A stretch of 64,000 bases of DNA, from NCBI RefSeq assembly GCF_004014875.1, contig NZ_CP034929.1:558001-622000 (forward strand), in the 5' to 3' direction. Positions 1 through 7,712 of the stretch are shown here, in pieces. Within the stretch, counting starts at the first letter, position 1; every line of letters starts with the position of its first letter. This DNA comes from Nocardioides yefusunii. GTDB taxonomy: Bacteria > Actinomycetota > Actinomycetes > Propionibacteriales > Nocardioidaceae. The notes beneath the pieces were generated by a model. The model saw nothing but the letters and a program-made list of their open reading frames with translations, was not told the DNA's origin and ran no database searches. The position numbers and the translations under genes were made by a program.

Positions 1-25
1 CCTCCCTGCGGGGGAGGGCGTGACA

Positions 26-67
26 GGGGCCGCGGGCCCGGGGTGGATGTCCCCGGCCCGTGGCCCC
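26..67 (-). terminator. GC-rich hairpin after the first TetR gene
   Basis: GGGGCC...GGCCCC arms with inner GGGCC/GGCCC and GGGG/CCCC pairs close over a loop at 44-50. It lies 8 bp beyond the stop codon of the minus-strand TetR gene, where a terminator is expected. There is no clear T-run. Confidence 0.5.
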
Positions 68-74
68 TTCGTCG

Positions 75-731
75 TCAGTGGTCGCTGAGGCGGCGGAGGG
101 CCGGGAGCAGCTCCTCGAGCACCGGCAGTGCTCGTCGAGCGGCCTCGACCGCGTGCGCGTCGGGGTGGTGGGTGGCCAGGCGCTCGGGGTGCAGCGGCTG
201 GGTGGCGCGCACCATCGCGGCGTCGAACTCGGTGAACGGGTCCTCGGTCTCGCCGCGCAGCCAGCGGCGCAGCACGAAGTTGTGGGCGGTGATGACGGCG
301 TTGGCCACCAGCTCGGCCTCCAGGCGGGCCTCGACCGCGGAGCCGAGCTCGGCCTTGATCGCGGTCTTGAACGTGCGCTGGTAGGCGCGCTGTCCGGCGG
401 CCTCGCTGCGACGGATGGCGGGCACCGACGTGCTCAGGCGGTACCGGACGCGGGCCCGTTCGCCCTCCTCGAGGTAGTGCTCCAGGACGAGTCGGGCGGC
501 GGCGGCGACACGGGTGGCGAGGGCGTCGTCCTGGGCCAGGCGGGCGTCGACGGCGGCGACCACGAGCTCGTGGTCGGGCAGGACGGCGTCCTCCTTGGCC
601 CGGAAGTGGCGGAAGAACGTGGTGCGTCCGACGCCGGCGCGTTCGGCGACGTCCTCGACGGTGGTCGCCTCGAACCCCTGCTCCTCGAAGAGGGAGAACG
701 CGGCTTCGACGATGCGGTCGCGGGTCGACAT
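75..731 (-). CDS. TetR-family transcriptional regulator
   Basis: A 218-residue TetR/AcrR-type repressor. The N-terminal helix-turn-helix is clear: MSTRDRIVEAAFSLFEEQGF followed by TVEDVAERAGVGRTTFFRHF. The C-terminal ligand domain is not diagnostic. I start at ATG 731 because GGAAGG sits 4 bases upstream; an in-frame ATG 24 bases further out lacks this. The gene is divergent from a 3-hydroxyacyl-CoA dehydrogenase, and the shared spacer holds two palindromes that are its likely operator, so it probably represses itself and that gene in response to an acyl-CoA or fatty acid. The ligand is inferred from context only. Confidence 0.9.
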   Translation of the reverse strand: MSTRDRIVEAAFSLFEEQGFEATTVEDVAERAGVGRTTFFRHFRAKEDAVLPDHELVVAAVDARLAQDDALATRVAAAARLVLEHYLEEGERARVRYRLSTSVPAIRRSEAAGQRAYQRTFKTAIKAELGSAVEARLEAELVANAVITAHNFVLRRWLRGETEDPFTEFDAAMVRATQPLHPERLATHHPDAHAVEAARRALPVLEELLPALRRLSDH

Positions 732-792
732 GATGCCTTCCGGTCGGGGAATCAAGAGGAGATTACGTGCTTTTCGGATCCCGTGCTTTGGT

Positions 793-828
793 TACCGTAC
801 GGTACTGAGTACCGTGTACGACGGTACT
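793..828. promoter_or_regulatory. Tandem palindromic operator between TetR and 3-hydroxyacyl-CoA dehydrogenase genes
   Basis: Two palindromes lie side by side. TACCGTACGGTA (793-804) is a perfect 12-bp palindrome. AGTACCGT-GTACG-ACGGTACT (808-828) is a perfect 8+8 inverted repeat. Both share the half-site TACCGT. The spacing and position between divergent genes fit two bound TetR dimers. The dehydrogenase start is 26 bp away. Confidence 0.7.
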
Positions 829-854
829 GAGTTCCCTGAGCGAGAGGCAAGAGG

Positions 855-1700
855 ATGCAGAAGGTAGGAGTCGTCGGTGGCGGCTTGATGGGTTCGGGCA
901 TTGCAGAGGTCTGTGCACGCGCCGGTCTGGACGTCATTGTCGTCGAGTCGACCGAGGCGTCCGCCGAGGCCGCCAAGGGTCGCATGACCAAGTCCCTGGA
1001 GCGCGCCGAGTCCAAGGGCAAGATCGAGTCCGCCGCGGCCGTCCTCGAGGGCATCCGCTTCGTGACCGACCTCGAGCAGCTCCACGACCGTGACCTCGTC
1101 ATCGAGGCCATCATCGAGGACGAGGAGATCAAGACCCAGCTCTTCCGTGACCTCGACCGCATCGTCGCCTCCCCGGACGCCATTCTCGCGTCCAACACCT
1201 CCTCGATCCCGATCATGAAGCTCGGCGTCGTCACCTCGCGCCCCGAGCGCGTCATCGGCATCCACTTCTTCAACCCGGTGCCCGTGCTCAAGCTCGTCGA
1301 GCTCGTGCCGTCGATCGTCACCGACCCGGCCGTCACCGAGATCGCCCGCACCTTCGTCGAGGGCACCCTCGGCAAGGAGGCCATTGACTGCAAGGACCGC
1401 GCCGGCTTCGTCGTCAACGCGCTCCTGATCCCGTTCGTGCTGTCGGGCATCCGCATGGTCGAGTCCGGCTTCGCCTCGCCCGAGGACATCGACAAGGGCC
1501 TCGTGCTCGGCGCCGCGCACCCGCAGGGTCCGCTCGCCCTGGCCGACCTCATCGGTCTCGACACCACCAAGGCCGTCGCGGAGTCCCTCTACGAGGAGTT
1601 CAAGGAGCCGCTGTTCGCTGCCCCGCCGCTCCTCAACCGCATGGTCGAGGCCGGCCTGCTCGGTCGCAAGACCGGTCGCGGTTTCTACACCTACAACTGA
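855..1700 (+). CDS. 3-hydroxyacyl-CoA (3-hydroxybutyryl-CoA) dehydrogenase
   Basis: A 281-residue monofunctional enzyme oxidising (S)-3-hydroxyacyl-CoA to 3-oxoacyl-CoA with NAD+, the third step of beta-oxidation. The Rossmann motif GGGLMGSGIAEV begins near residue 8. The family signature HFFNPVPVLKLVEL lies near residue 137, and the C-terminal domain ends in the usual GRKTGRGFYTYN. Length matches the FadB2/PaaH/Hbd type. GAGAGG seven bases upstream supports ATG 855. It stands alone behind the tandem palindrome and is probably controlled by the divergent TetR. Chain-length preference cannot be read from sequence. Confidence 0.93.
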   Translation: MQKVGVVGGGLMGSGIAEVCARAGLDVIVVESTEASAEAAKGRMTKSLERAESKGKIESAAAVLEGIRFVTDLEQLHDRDLVIEAIIEDEEIKTQLFRDLDRIVASPDAILASNTSSIPIMKLGVVTSRPERVIGIHFFNPVPVLKLVELVPSIVTDPAVTEIARTFVEGTLGKEAIDCKDRAGFVVNALLIPFVLSGIRMVESGFASPEDIDKGLVLGAAHPQGPLALADLIGLDTTKAVAESLYEEFKEPLFAAPPLLNRMVEAGLLGRKTGRGFYTYN

Positions 1701-1735
1701 CCCCGGTCGGCCCGACGGCTGGCACACTCCTCGAC

Positions 1736-2395
1736 GTGGAGATCACTCGACTCGTCGACGAGCGTGCCAGCTGTCGTGCATTTCGGCCCGACCCGGTGGA
1801 CGACGCCGTCATCGACGCCGCGTTCGCCCGGGCCCAGAAGGCGCCGTCCTGGTGCAACACCCAGCCCTGGCAGGTGCACCTGTTGAGCGGAGAGGCGTTG
1901 GCGTCGTTCGCGAAGGTCCTCGGTGAGCACGTCGCCACCCAGCCGCAGCGTGCCGACCTCGGTCTGCCCACCTACACCGGCGTCCACGCCGACCGGCGAC
2001 GCGAGGCCGGGCGCCAGATGTACGCCCACCTCGGCATCGCCCGTGAGGACCACGCGGCCCGCGGCGCGCAGATGCTGCGCAACTTCGACTTCTTCGGTGC
2101 CCCGCACCTGGCTGTCCTGACGGTGGACGCCGACCTCGGCAGTTACGGGGTCCTCGACTGCGGCGGGTACCTCGCGACGCTGATGCTCCTGCTCGGCGAC
2201 GCCGGGCTCGGCACCTGCGCGCTCGGGTCGTTGGCAATGTACTCCGACGTGGTGCGCAGCCACCTGGGGCTGGAGGACGACCGGCTCCTCGTCTGTGGTC
2301 TTGCCTTCGGGCACCCTGACTCCGAGGCGCGGATCAACGACTTCCGCACCGCGCGGGCGCCGTGGACGGAGGCGGTCACGCGTCACGTCAGGTGA
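1736..2395 (+). CDS. Nitroreductase-family FMN oxidoreductase
   Basis: A 219-residue protein of the FMN-dependent nitroreductase fold. The N-terminal phosphate-binding pattern SCRAFRPDPV and the motif APSWCNTQPW near residue 39 match the family, as does the later stretch DCGGYLATLMLLLGDAGLG. Substrates in this family range from quinones and nitroarenes to flavin cofactors, so the reaction is undetermined. The start is GTG 1736 with no obvious Shine-Dalgarno. It follows the dehydrogenase by 35 bases and may be cotranscribed. The stop codon lies 25 bases from the convergent SnoaL gene. Confidence 0.85.
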   Translation: MEITRLVDERASCRAFRPDPVDDAVIDAAFARAQKAPSWCNTQPWQVHLLSGEALASFAKVLGEHVATQPQRADLGLPTYTGVHADRRREAGRQMYAHLGIAREDHAARGAQMLRNFDFFGAPHLAVLTVDADLGSYGVLDCGGYLATLMLLLGDAGLGTCALGSLAMYSDVVRSHLGLEDDRLLVCGLAFGHPDSEARINDFRTARAPWTEAVTRHVR

Positions 2396-2420
2396 CTGCC
2401 GCCGTCCACGCGTGCGCGGT

Positions 2421-2795
2421 TCAGTCGCTGAAGGAGACGCTCGGGGTGCGGCAGATCAGCATCCGACGGGCCTTGCCGGAGGCGGGGTCGATCTGCGTCG
2501 AGGTGTTGAACGACGCCTCGAAGGCGCCGTCGCGGCGGGTCTCGCCCAGCAGCACCTCGGTGTCGCCGACCTTGTGGCCGTGCGTCACGTGGTGCACCAG
2601 GACGCTCACCTCGCGCTGGGCCAGGTAGGTCTCCAAGCCTGCACGGTCGCCCTTGAACTCCGCTGCGCCGTCGGCAGTGGCGAAGAGGATCGAGATCTGG
2701 AAGTCGTCGGTGATCATGTCGAGCACGCGCTCGGGGGTGGTCGAGTCCATGATCTCGAACCACTTCACCATGAAGGGGGTGGCGGAGGCAGTCAT
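2421..2795 (-). CDS. SnoaL/NTF2-fold protein (isomerase, dehydratase or hydrolase-like), copy 2
   Basis: A 124-residue protein of the cone-shaped NTF2/SnoaL fold, judged by size, the opening helix MVKWFEIMDSTTPERVLDMI and the run DDFQISILFATADG. The fold includes ketosteroid isomerase, limonene-epoxide hydrolase and BaiE-type dehydratases; catalytic residues cannot be assigned from sequence alone. It is the second gene of a two-gene minus-strand unit, 30 bases after a paralogue of nearly equal length. The context of CoA-ester catabolism favours a small-molecule isomerase or dehydratase over a purely structural role, but this is inference. Confidence 0.75.
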   Translation of the reverse strand: MTASATPFMVKWFEIMDSTTPERVLDMITDDFQISILFATADGAAEFKGDRAGLETYLAQREVSVLVHHVTHGHKVGDTEVLLGETRRDGAFEASFNTSTQIDPASGKARRMLICRTPSVSFSD

Positions 2796-2825
2796 CTCGG
2801 GGCTCTCTGTCTCGGGGAGGGAGGG

Positions 2826-3197
2826 TCAGTCGAGGGCCGTGAGGCCCAGGTCCGGGTCGAAGGCGACCTGGTAGCCGCGGATCAGGCCGTCGGCGCCGAT
2901 CCGGGCGCTGGCCAGGAAGTGGCCGGTGGTGCGCTCGTCGTTCTCGACCACGGCGCCGTAGACGAACTCGAGGTCGCCGTCGGTGCTGCGGTGCTGCGGG
3001 ACGTGCACCCGACGGACGCCGGCGGGGCGTCCTTCGAGGTAGGCCTTCACGCCGTCGCGGCTCTCGCCCCGCACGGGGGTGCCGGGCAGCAGGATCGCGA
3101 ACCGGACGTCGGGAGCGAGCAGGGCGACGCCGCCGTCCAGGTCGCCGGAGTCGATCGTTGCGTAGTAGCGCTCGAGGCGGGTGACGAAGTCGGACAT
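2826..3197 (-). CDS. SnoaL/NTF2-fold protein, copy 1
   Basis: A 123-residue SnoaL-like protein with the family's N-terminal pattern RLERYYATIDSGDLDGGVAL and APDVRFAILLPGTPVRGESR, where the PD-V-F core matches the second copy's DDFQISILF region. It is the first gene of the pair. The ATG at 3197 is only 4 bases from the adjacent operator palindrome, with a TTAGGT hexamer about 8 bases before the start, so the transcript may be leaderless. The enzyme's substrate is unknown. Confidence 0.75.
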   Translation of the reverse strand: MSDFVTRLERYYATIDSGDLDGGVALLAPDVRFAILLPGTPVRGESRDGVKAYLEGRPAGVRRVHVPQHRSTDGDLEFVYGAVVENDERTTGHFLASARIGADGLIRGYQVAFDPDLGLTALD

Positions 3198-3201
3198 GCG
3201 G

Positions 3202-3216
3202 CTGAACCTAATTCAC
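3202..3216. promoter_or_regulatory. Regulon operator, site 1
   Basis: CTGAACCTAATTCAC matches the YTGAAYTNARTTCAG consensus with two mismatches. It lies directly upstream of the SnoaL pair, where a bound repressor would block a promoter with a near-zero leader. Confidence 0.65.
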
Positions 3217-3270
3217 TTGAAGGGGAGTGTCCAGAGCATTGCCGCCAGCGAGTGGCGCGTCGTACTGTTG

Positions 3271-3285
3271 CTGAATTGAGTTCAG
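3271..3285. promoter_or_regulatory. Regulon operator, site 2
   Basis: CTGAATTGAGTTCAG is a full match to the consensus, 31 bp before the acyl-CoA dehydrogenase start at 3317. Together with site 1 it occupies the divergent SnoaL/dehydrogenase spacer. Confidence 0.75.
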
Positions 3286-3316
3286 TCCAGGAGATTTCTT
3301 CCCGAGGAGGACCCGC

Positions 3317-4456
3317 ATGACCCACCCCTGGCCGCAGGCCGATCCCACCGTGCTGACCCCCGTGGAGGAACACGACGAGCTGCGTACCGTCGTGCGACAG
3401 GTGTTGACCAAGTACGCCGACCGCGAGACCGTCCGCGCGGCGGCCGACACCGCTGCCGGGCATGACGTCGCGCTGTGGAAGCGCCTCAACGAAGAGCTCG
3501 AGATCGGTGGCCTCGCCCTGTCCGAGCAGTGGGGCGGCAGTGGCTTCGGGCTGCCGGAGCTCGCCGTCCTGCTCGAGGAGGTGGGGGCCGCGTTGCTGCC
3601 CGACCCGGTGCTCAGCTCGGCCGTCCTGGGGGTCCGCGCGCTCACCCTCGCTGACGAGGTGGACCGCGACCTCCTCGCTGCGACCGTGGCCGGCTCCGTC
3701 GTGGTGACCGTGGCTGATCTCGACACGCCGTGCGTCCCGGTGGCGACGTTGAGTGGTGACGGGGCGGTGCGGGTCACGGGCCGCGTGGAGCGCGTCGTCC
3801 ACGGAGCGCTCGCGCAGCACCTCGTGACCGCGGTCGACGTCGAGGGGGAGCACGTGATCGCCCTGGTGGACCTTGCGGCTGCCGGTGTCACCGTGGTGCC
3901 GCGCACCGTCGTGGACCTGACCCGCAGGCAGGCCGACGTCGAACTCGAGGGGGTGGAGGCTCGGGTGCTCGTCGGGTCCGGACGCGCGGGATCGGTGGCA
4001 CGCCGCCTGGGCCTGCTGCGCAAGGTCGCCGTCGCCTCGGAGCAGTCCGGCGCCGTCTCGCACCTGTTGGACCTGGTGGTCGAGTACGTCACCCAGCGTG
4101 AGCAGTTCTCCCGCCCGATCGGATCGTTCCAAGCGGTCAAGCACCGTCTCGCCGACGTCCTCGTCGACCGCGAGCGCGCCCTGTCCGCCTCGCGCTACGC
4201 CGCCGCCGTGCTGGAGCAGGCGATGGAGGACGACGAGGTGCCCGACGACGTCGAGCTGGCTGTCGAGGTGGCCGCCGTCGTCTGCCAGGACGCCTTCGTC
4301 CGGACTGCCCACGAGGCCGTCCAACTCCACGGCGGCATCGGCTTCACCTGGGAGCACCGCGCCCACTACTACGTGCGCCGCGCTCTGGGTGACGAAGGAC
4401 TGGGGGGCGGCTCCGCCCGAGGTCGTGCGCGCGTGGCCGCACTCGTCGAGGTCTGA
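3317..4456 (+). CDS. Acyl-CoA dehydrogenase (FadE type) A
   Basis: A 379-residue FAD-dependent dehydrogenase introducing an alpha,beta double bond into an acyl-CoA. The N-terminal helical domain contains LALSEQWGGSGFGLPELAVL. The C-terminal domain has the FAD contact REQFSRPIGSFQAVKHRLAD and the family end motif VQLHGGIGFTWEHRAHYYVR. The middle domain is poorly conserved, as in many catabolic actinobacterial FadE proteins. GAGGAGG six bases upstream fixes ATG 3317. It is monocistronic, ends before a strong hairpin, and is preceded by regulon operator 2. Confidence 0.9.
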   Translation: MTHPWPQADPTVLTPVEEHDELRTVVRQVLTKYADRETVRAAADTAAGHDVALWKRLNEELEIGGLALSEQWGGSGFGLPELAVLLEEVGAALLPDPVLSSAVLGVRALTLADEVDRDLLAATVAGSVVVTVADLDTPCVPVATLSGDGAVRVTGRVERVVHGALAQHLVTAVDVEGEHVIALVDLAAAGVTVVPRTVVDLTRRQADVELEGVEARVLVGSGRAGSVARRLGLLRKVAVASEQSGAVSHLLDLVVEYVTQREQFSRPIGSFQAVKHRLADVLVDRERALSASRYAAAVLEQAMEDDEVPDDVELAVEVAAVVCQDAFVRTAHEAVQLHGGIGFTWEHRAHYYVRRALGDEGLGGGSARGRARVAALVEV

Positions 4457-4507
4457 GTCGGACGTCGACGCGACGCCCTCGGCCAGTGACAAGGGCAACG
4501 ACAACGG

Positions 4508-4551
4508 CAACGGCAACGGCCCCACTCGAAGGAGTGGGGCCGTTGCCGTTG
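4508..4551. terminator. Bidirectional terminator with a perfect 20-bp stem
   Basis: Arms 4508-4527 and 4532-4551 are perfect reverse complements around the tetraloop GAAG. The hairpin sits between convergent genes and can serve both strands. No T-run follows on the plus strand. Confidence 0.75.
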
Positions 4552-4564
4552 GTCGAGGTGGGTG

Positions 4565-5881
4565 TCAGTCGCCGGCGGCGGTGGCTGCGGCGGTCAGACC
4601 GTAGACCAGGGCATTGGCGAGTCCGCCGGCGTAGCCGCGGTGGTAGACGCCACCGGAGTCCGAGCCGGCGCAGAGCAGGCCGGGCACCGGGGTGCCGTCG
4701 GCCGAGAGGGCGCGCGCTGCGGTGTCGATCAGTACGCCGTGGAAGGGGAACGTGATCGCCGGCTCGCACTCGATGACGTACCAGGGGCCCTCGTCCAGCG
4801 GGGCCGGGTCGAGTTCGCGCCCGGGCGTGACGGTGCCGGCCTTGGTGTCGGCGTTGTACTGCTCGATCGCCGCGGCGATCTTGGCGCCGTCGTAGCCCCA
4901 TTCCTCGGGCAGGTACTCGAGCTCGTCCAGCGACTCGGCCATGCCGACCCGGCCGCCCCGACGGTTCGCCACGGCGTACTTGTCCAGTGCCACGGCGCCC
5001 TCGACGTAGGAGGCGACGATCCAGTCGCGGTGCACGCGGGCGTCGGCGACGAGCAGGCCGCGGGCCTCGGGCTGGTCGAGCAACTCCATTGTGGTCAGGT
5101 GGTCGCCGAGGGTCTCGTCGGTGAACCGCTCGTTGTCGAGGTTGAAGAGCAGTGCGTGCTCGGAGTAGTAGAGCGAGAGGTCGACGAAGTCCGACGGGTC
5201 GGCGAACGGAACGCCCGACGGCACGAGGTGGCCGTAGAAACCAGCGTTCTCGCCGCCGGTGGCCGCGCCCGCTGCGGTGGCGAGGCGGTGGCCGGCGCCG
5301 GCGCTGTGCGGGTTGGAGCGCAGCTGCATGCGGTCGCCCAGGGCGCCGACGTGCTCGCGGACCAGGTCGGCGTCGGCCTGGAAACCGCCGGTGGCCAGCA
5401 GGGTCCAGCGGGCACGCAGCTCGCGCTCGCCCTCGGGGGTCGTGACGCGGGCGCCGACGACGCGACCGTCGGTGAGCAGCAGTTCCTCGGTGCGGGTGCG
5501 CACGAGCACCTCGCCGCCCGCCTCGGTGACCAGCTTGCGGCAGGTGTCGACGTACTGGTTGGTGTCGAAGCCGTGTCCCTGGCCGAAGCTGAGGATCCGC
5601 TGCGCTGGCATCGCCTCGACCCCGACCGAGCGGATGAAGTCGATGCCGGCTGCGAAGTCGTCGACGATCTTGTGGCGCAGTGCCTCGCCGCCGCCGGGGT
5701 TGACCTCGTCCATCACCTCGCGGGTGGGTGCGGTCCAGGCGTAGCCGGCGAAGCGAGCTGAGCCGCCGACGTCCTCACCGATCTCGACCACGGTGACGCG
5801 AAGTCCGTCACGGGCGGCCTTGGTGGCCGCGGTGAGGCCGGCCATGCCGGCCCCGATGACGAGGAGGTCGAGCTGGTCCAT
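4565..5881 (-). CDS. FAD-dependent dehydrogenase of the fumarate reductase/3-ketosteroid dehydrogenase class
   Basis: A 438-residue flavoprotein. The dinucleotide-binding motif LLVIGAGMAGLTAATKAA starts near residue 6, the second FAD motif LLATGGFQ lies near residue 160, and the C-terminal closing motif is GGVYHRGYAGGLANALVYG. This architecture is shared by fumarate reductase flavoprotein subunits, KstD-like delta-1-dehydrogenases and related enoate reductases. No membrane anchor or haem motif is present. It would add or remove hydrogens at an activated C-C bond of a ring or enoyl intermediate; direction and substrate are unknown. It is divergent from the MFS gene and shares operator 3. Confidence 0.85.
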   Translation of the reverse strand: MDQLDLLVIGAGMAGLTAATKAARDGLRVTVVEIGEDVGGSARFAGYAWTAPTREVMDEVNPGGGEALRHKIVDDFAAGIDFIRSVGVEAMPAQRILSFGQGHGFDTNQYVDTCRKLVTEAGGEVLVRTRTEELLLTDGRVVGARVTTPEGERELRARWTLLATGGFQADADLVREHVGALGDRMQLRSNPHSAGAGHRLATAAGAATGGENAGFYGHLVPSGVPFADPSDFVDLSLYYSEHALLFNLDNERFTDETLGDHLTTMELLDQPEARGLLVADARVHRDWIVASYVEGAVALDKYAVANRRGGRVGMAESLDELEYLPEEWGYDGAKIAAAIEQYNADTKAGTVTPGRELDPAPLDEGPWYVIECEPAITFPFHGVLIDTAARALSADGTPVPGLLCAGSDSGGVYHRGYAGGLANALVYGLTAAATAAGD

Positions 5882-5923
5882 GTGGGGGGACTCCCTTCGG
5901 GGTGTGATTGGGGTTACAGTAAA

Positions 5924-5938
5924 CCGAACTCACTTCAG
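5924..5938. promoter_or_regulatory. Regulon operator, site 3
   Basis: CCGAACTCACTTCAG, two mismatches to the consensus, lies in the 79-bp divergent spacer between the flavoprotein and MFS genes. One site could control both directions. Confidence 0.65.
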
Positions 5939-5960
5939 TAAGTCTAGGGATGGAGGATCC

Positions 5961-7712
5961 ATGCGTGACCGAGCGACACGGCCGGGGTCCGCCACCAGCG
6001 CCCCCGATGCCACCAGCGCCCTGCATGCCCCCAGCGCCCTGGATGCCCTGAGGGTGCGGCTCTTCGCGCTCCTGATGACGGTGCAGCTCGTGAATGCGAT
6101 CGCGGTCTGGGCCCACGTCGTCACTGTCCAGTGGACCCTGACCGAGCGTGGTGAGAGCGCCGCCGTCGTCTCCCTGGCGCCGGCTTCCCTTGCCCTGCCG
6201 TTCCTGTTGCTCTCGCTGCCGGTGGGTGCCTGGGTCGGCTTCGCCCCGCGCGGACGACTGCTGATCGCCTCCACCGCCGCCTCCGTCCTGGCCGCTCTGG
6301 TCGGTGCTGCGCTCGGTGCGGCCGGCGACCTGCACTGGACGGCGATGGTCGGCACCGTCCTGGTCGTCGGTGCCGCGCTGGTGGTCACCGGCGTCACCTG
6401 GCAGGCGATGATCCCTGACGTCGTGGGCCGGCACCTCATGGGTTCGGCCTCGGTGGTCGACGGGTCCGCCTACAACGTCGCGCGCGCGGTCGGACCGCTG
6501 CTGGCCGGCGTCGGCCTCGGCTGGGTCGGGGTCAGTGGCACCTTCGTGGCCGTCTCCCTGCTCTTCGGCGCGTGCACCCTCGTCCTGCTGGTCGTCGAGG
6601 TGCGCCACCCCAGTGCCCGCGGCCCGCGGCGCCCGATCGTCGGCGAGATGCTGGGCGGGCTGCGGTTCACCCGTCACTCACCCTGGACCCGTCGGCTGCT
6701 GACCCGGATGGTCTGCTTCGGCCTCCCCGCCAGCGCCCTGTGGGCCCTCGTCTCCCTGGTGGTGCACGACCGCCTAGGCCTGGGCTCCACCGGCTTCGGG
6801 GTGGTGATGGCACTGGTCGGCTCCGGCGCGGTCGTCGCCACCTTCGTGCTGCCGCCGTTGCGAGGTCGCCTCAGCGTGCCCGTCTTCGCGGCACTGGGGT
6901 CGGGCCTCTACGCGCTCACGCTGCTGGTGATGGGGCTGGTGACCGTCCCGGCCGTCGTCGGTGGGGTGCTGGTCCTGGGCGGAGTGGCCTGGGTCGGCGT
7001 CCAGAGCACGTGGATGACGCTCGCCCAGCAGGCGCTGCCCGAGTGGGTCCGTCCTCGGGTGATCGCACTGCTGCTCTTCCTCTTCCAGGGCACCCAGGCG
7101 ATCGGCTCCTTCGCCTGGGGCGTCGTCGCCGACCTGGTCGGCCTGCCCGCTGCTCTGGTCGCTGCGGCGGTCGCGATGTGCGCCTCGATCGTCGTGCTGC
7201 TCCGGCTCGGGCTGGCGTCCGCCGAAGGCATCGAACCTGTCCTGGTCGAGGCCGACGACGCCACCCACGGCCTGCTCACCTCGCTGTCCGACCTGGAGCC
7301 CGGTCCGATCGAGGTCACTCACCACTACTCCGTCCTCCCCGGGCGTTCCGACGACTTCGTCCGTGCGATGGAGCCGCTCCGACTCTCACGGCTGCGTACC
7401 GGAGCGACGAGGTGGCGTCTCCATGAGCCTGCAGGCGGAGCGCACGCCGCATCCCCCTGGGTCGAGAACTACGTGCTGGTCGACCCGGTCGAGCTCTTCG
7501 CGCAGGAGACGGAGAGACTCACGGTCCCCGAGATGCGTCTGCGTACCGCGGTCCACCTGCTCGCCGACCGGGTCGAGGGTCCGTTCGTGTCCTCGTCGGC
7601 GAGCACCCCCGAACCTCCTGCCCGTCCTGCGCGCCGCGCGGACTCCGGGCAGGGCACCACCCCCCACCGGCCGGGCGCTGTCCCGACCCCTGACGAAGGA
7701 GGACGTGAATGA
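5961..7712 (+). CDS. MFS transporter (EntS/MFS_3-like) with C-terminal soluble domain
   Basis: A 583-residue membrane protein. About residues 25-420 carry around 12 hydrophobic segments, with the internal motif GSASVVDGSAYNVARAVGPL typical of the MFS_3 exporter group. A cytoplasmic tail of about 120 residues begins at PIEVTHHYSVLPGRSDDFVR and resembles the monooxygenase-like tail that many actinobacterial MFS_3 proteins carry. ATG 5961 has GGAGG five bases upstream. The stop overlaps the next start (ATGA), so it is translationally coupled to the SDR. Export of a toxic intermediate or uptake of the substrate are both possible. Confidence 0.85.
   Translation: MRDRATRPGSATSAPDATSALHAPSALDALRVRLFALLMTVQLVNAIAVWAHVVTVQWTLTERGESAAVVSLAPASLALPFLLLSLPVGAWVGFAPRGRLLIASTAASVLAALVGAALGAAGDLHWTAMVGTVLVVGAALVVTGVTWQAMIPDVVGRHLMGSASVVDGSAYNVARAVGPLLAGVGLGWVGVSGTFVAVSLLFGACTLVLLVVEVRHPSARGPRRPIVGEMLGGLRFTRHSPWTRRLLTRMVCFGLPASALWALVSLVVHDRLGLGSTGFGVVMALVGSGAVVATFVLPPLRGRLSVPVFAALGSGLYALTLLVMGLVTVPAVVGGVLVLGGVAWVGVQSTWMTLAQQALPEWVRPRVIALLLFLFQGTQAIGSFAWGVVADLVGLPAALVAAAVAMCASIVVLLRLGLASAEGIEPVLVEADDATHGLLTSLSDLEPGPIEVTHHYSVLPGRSDDFVRAMEPLRLSRLRTGATRWRLHEPAGGAHAASPWVENYVLVDPVELFAQETERLTVPEMRLRTAVHLLADRVEGPFVSSSASTPEPPARPARRADSGQGTTPHRPGAVPTPDEGGRE

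Noticed and set aside
2295..3320. Long plus-strand reading frame over the SnoaL pair
   Set aside because: It is a frame shadow of the two minus-strand SnoaL genes, whose products have clear fold features and sensible starts.
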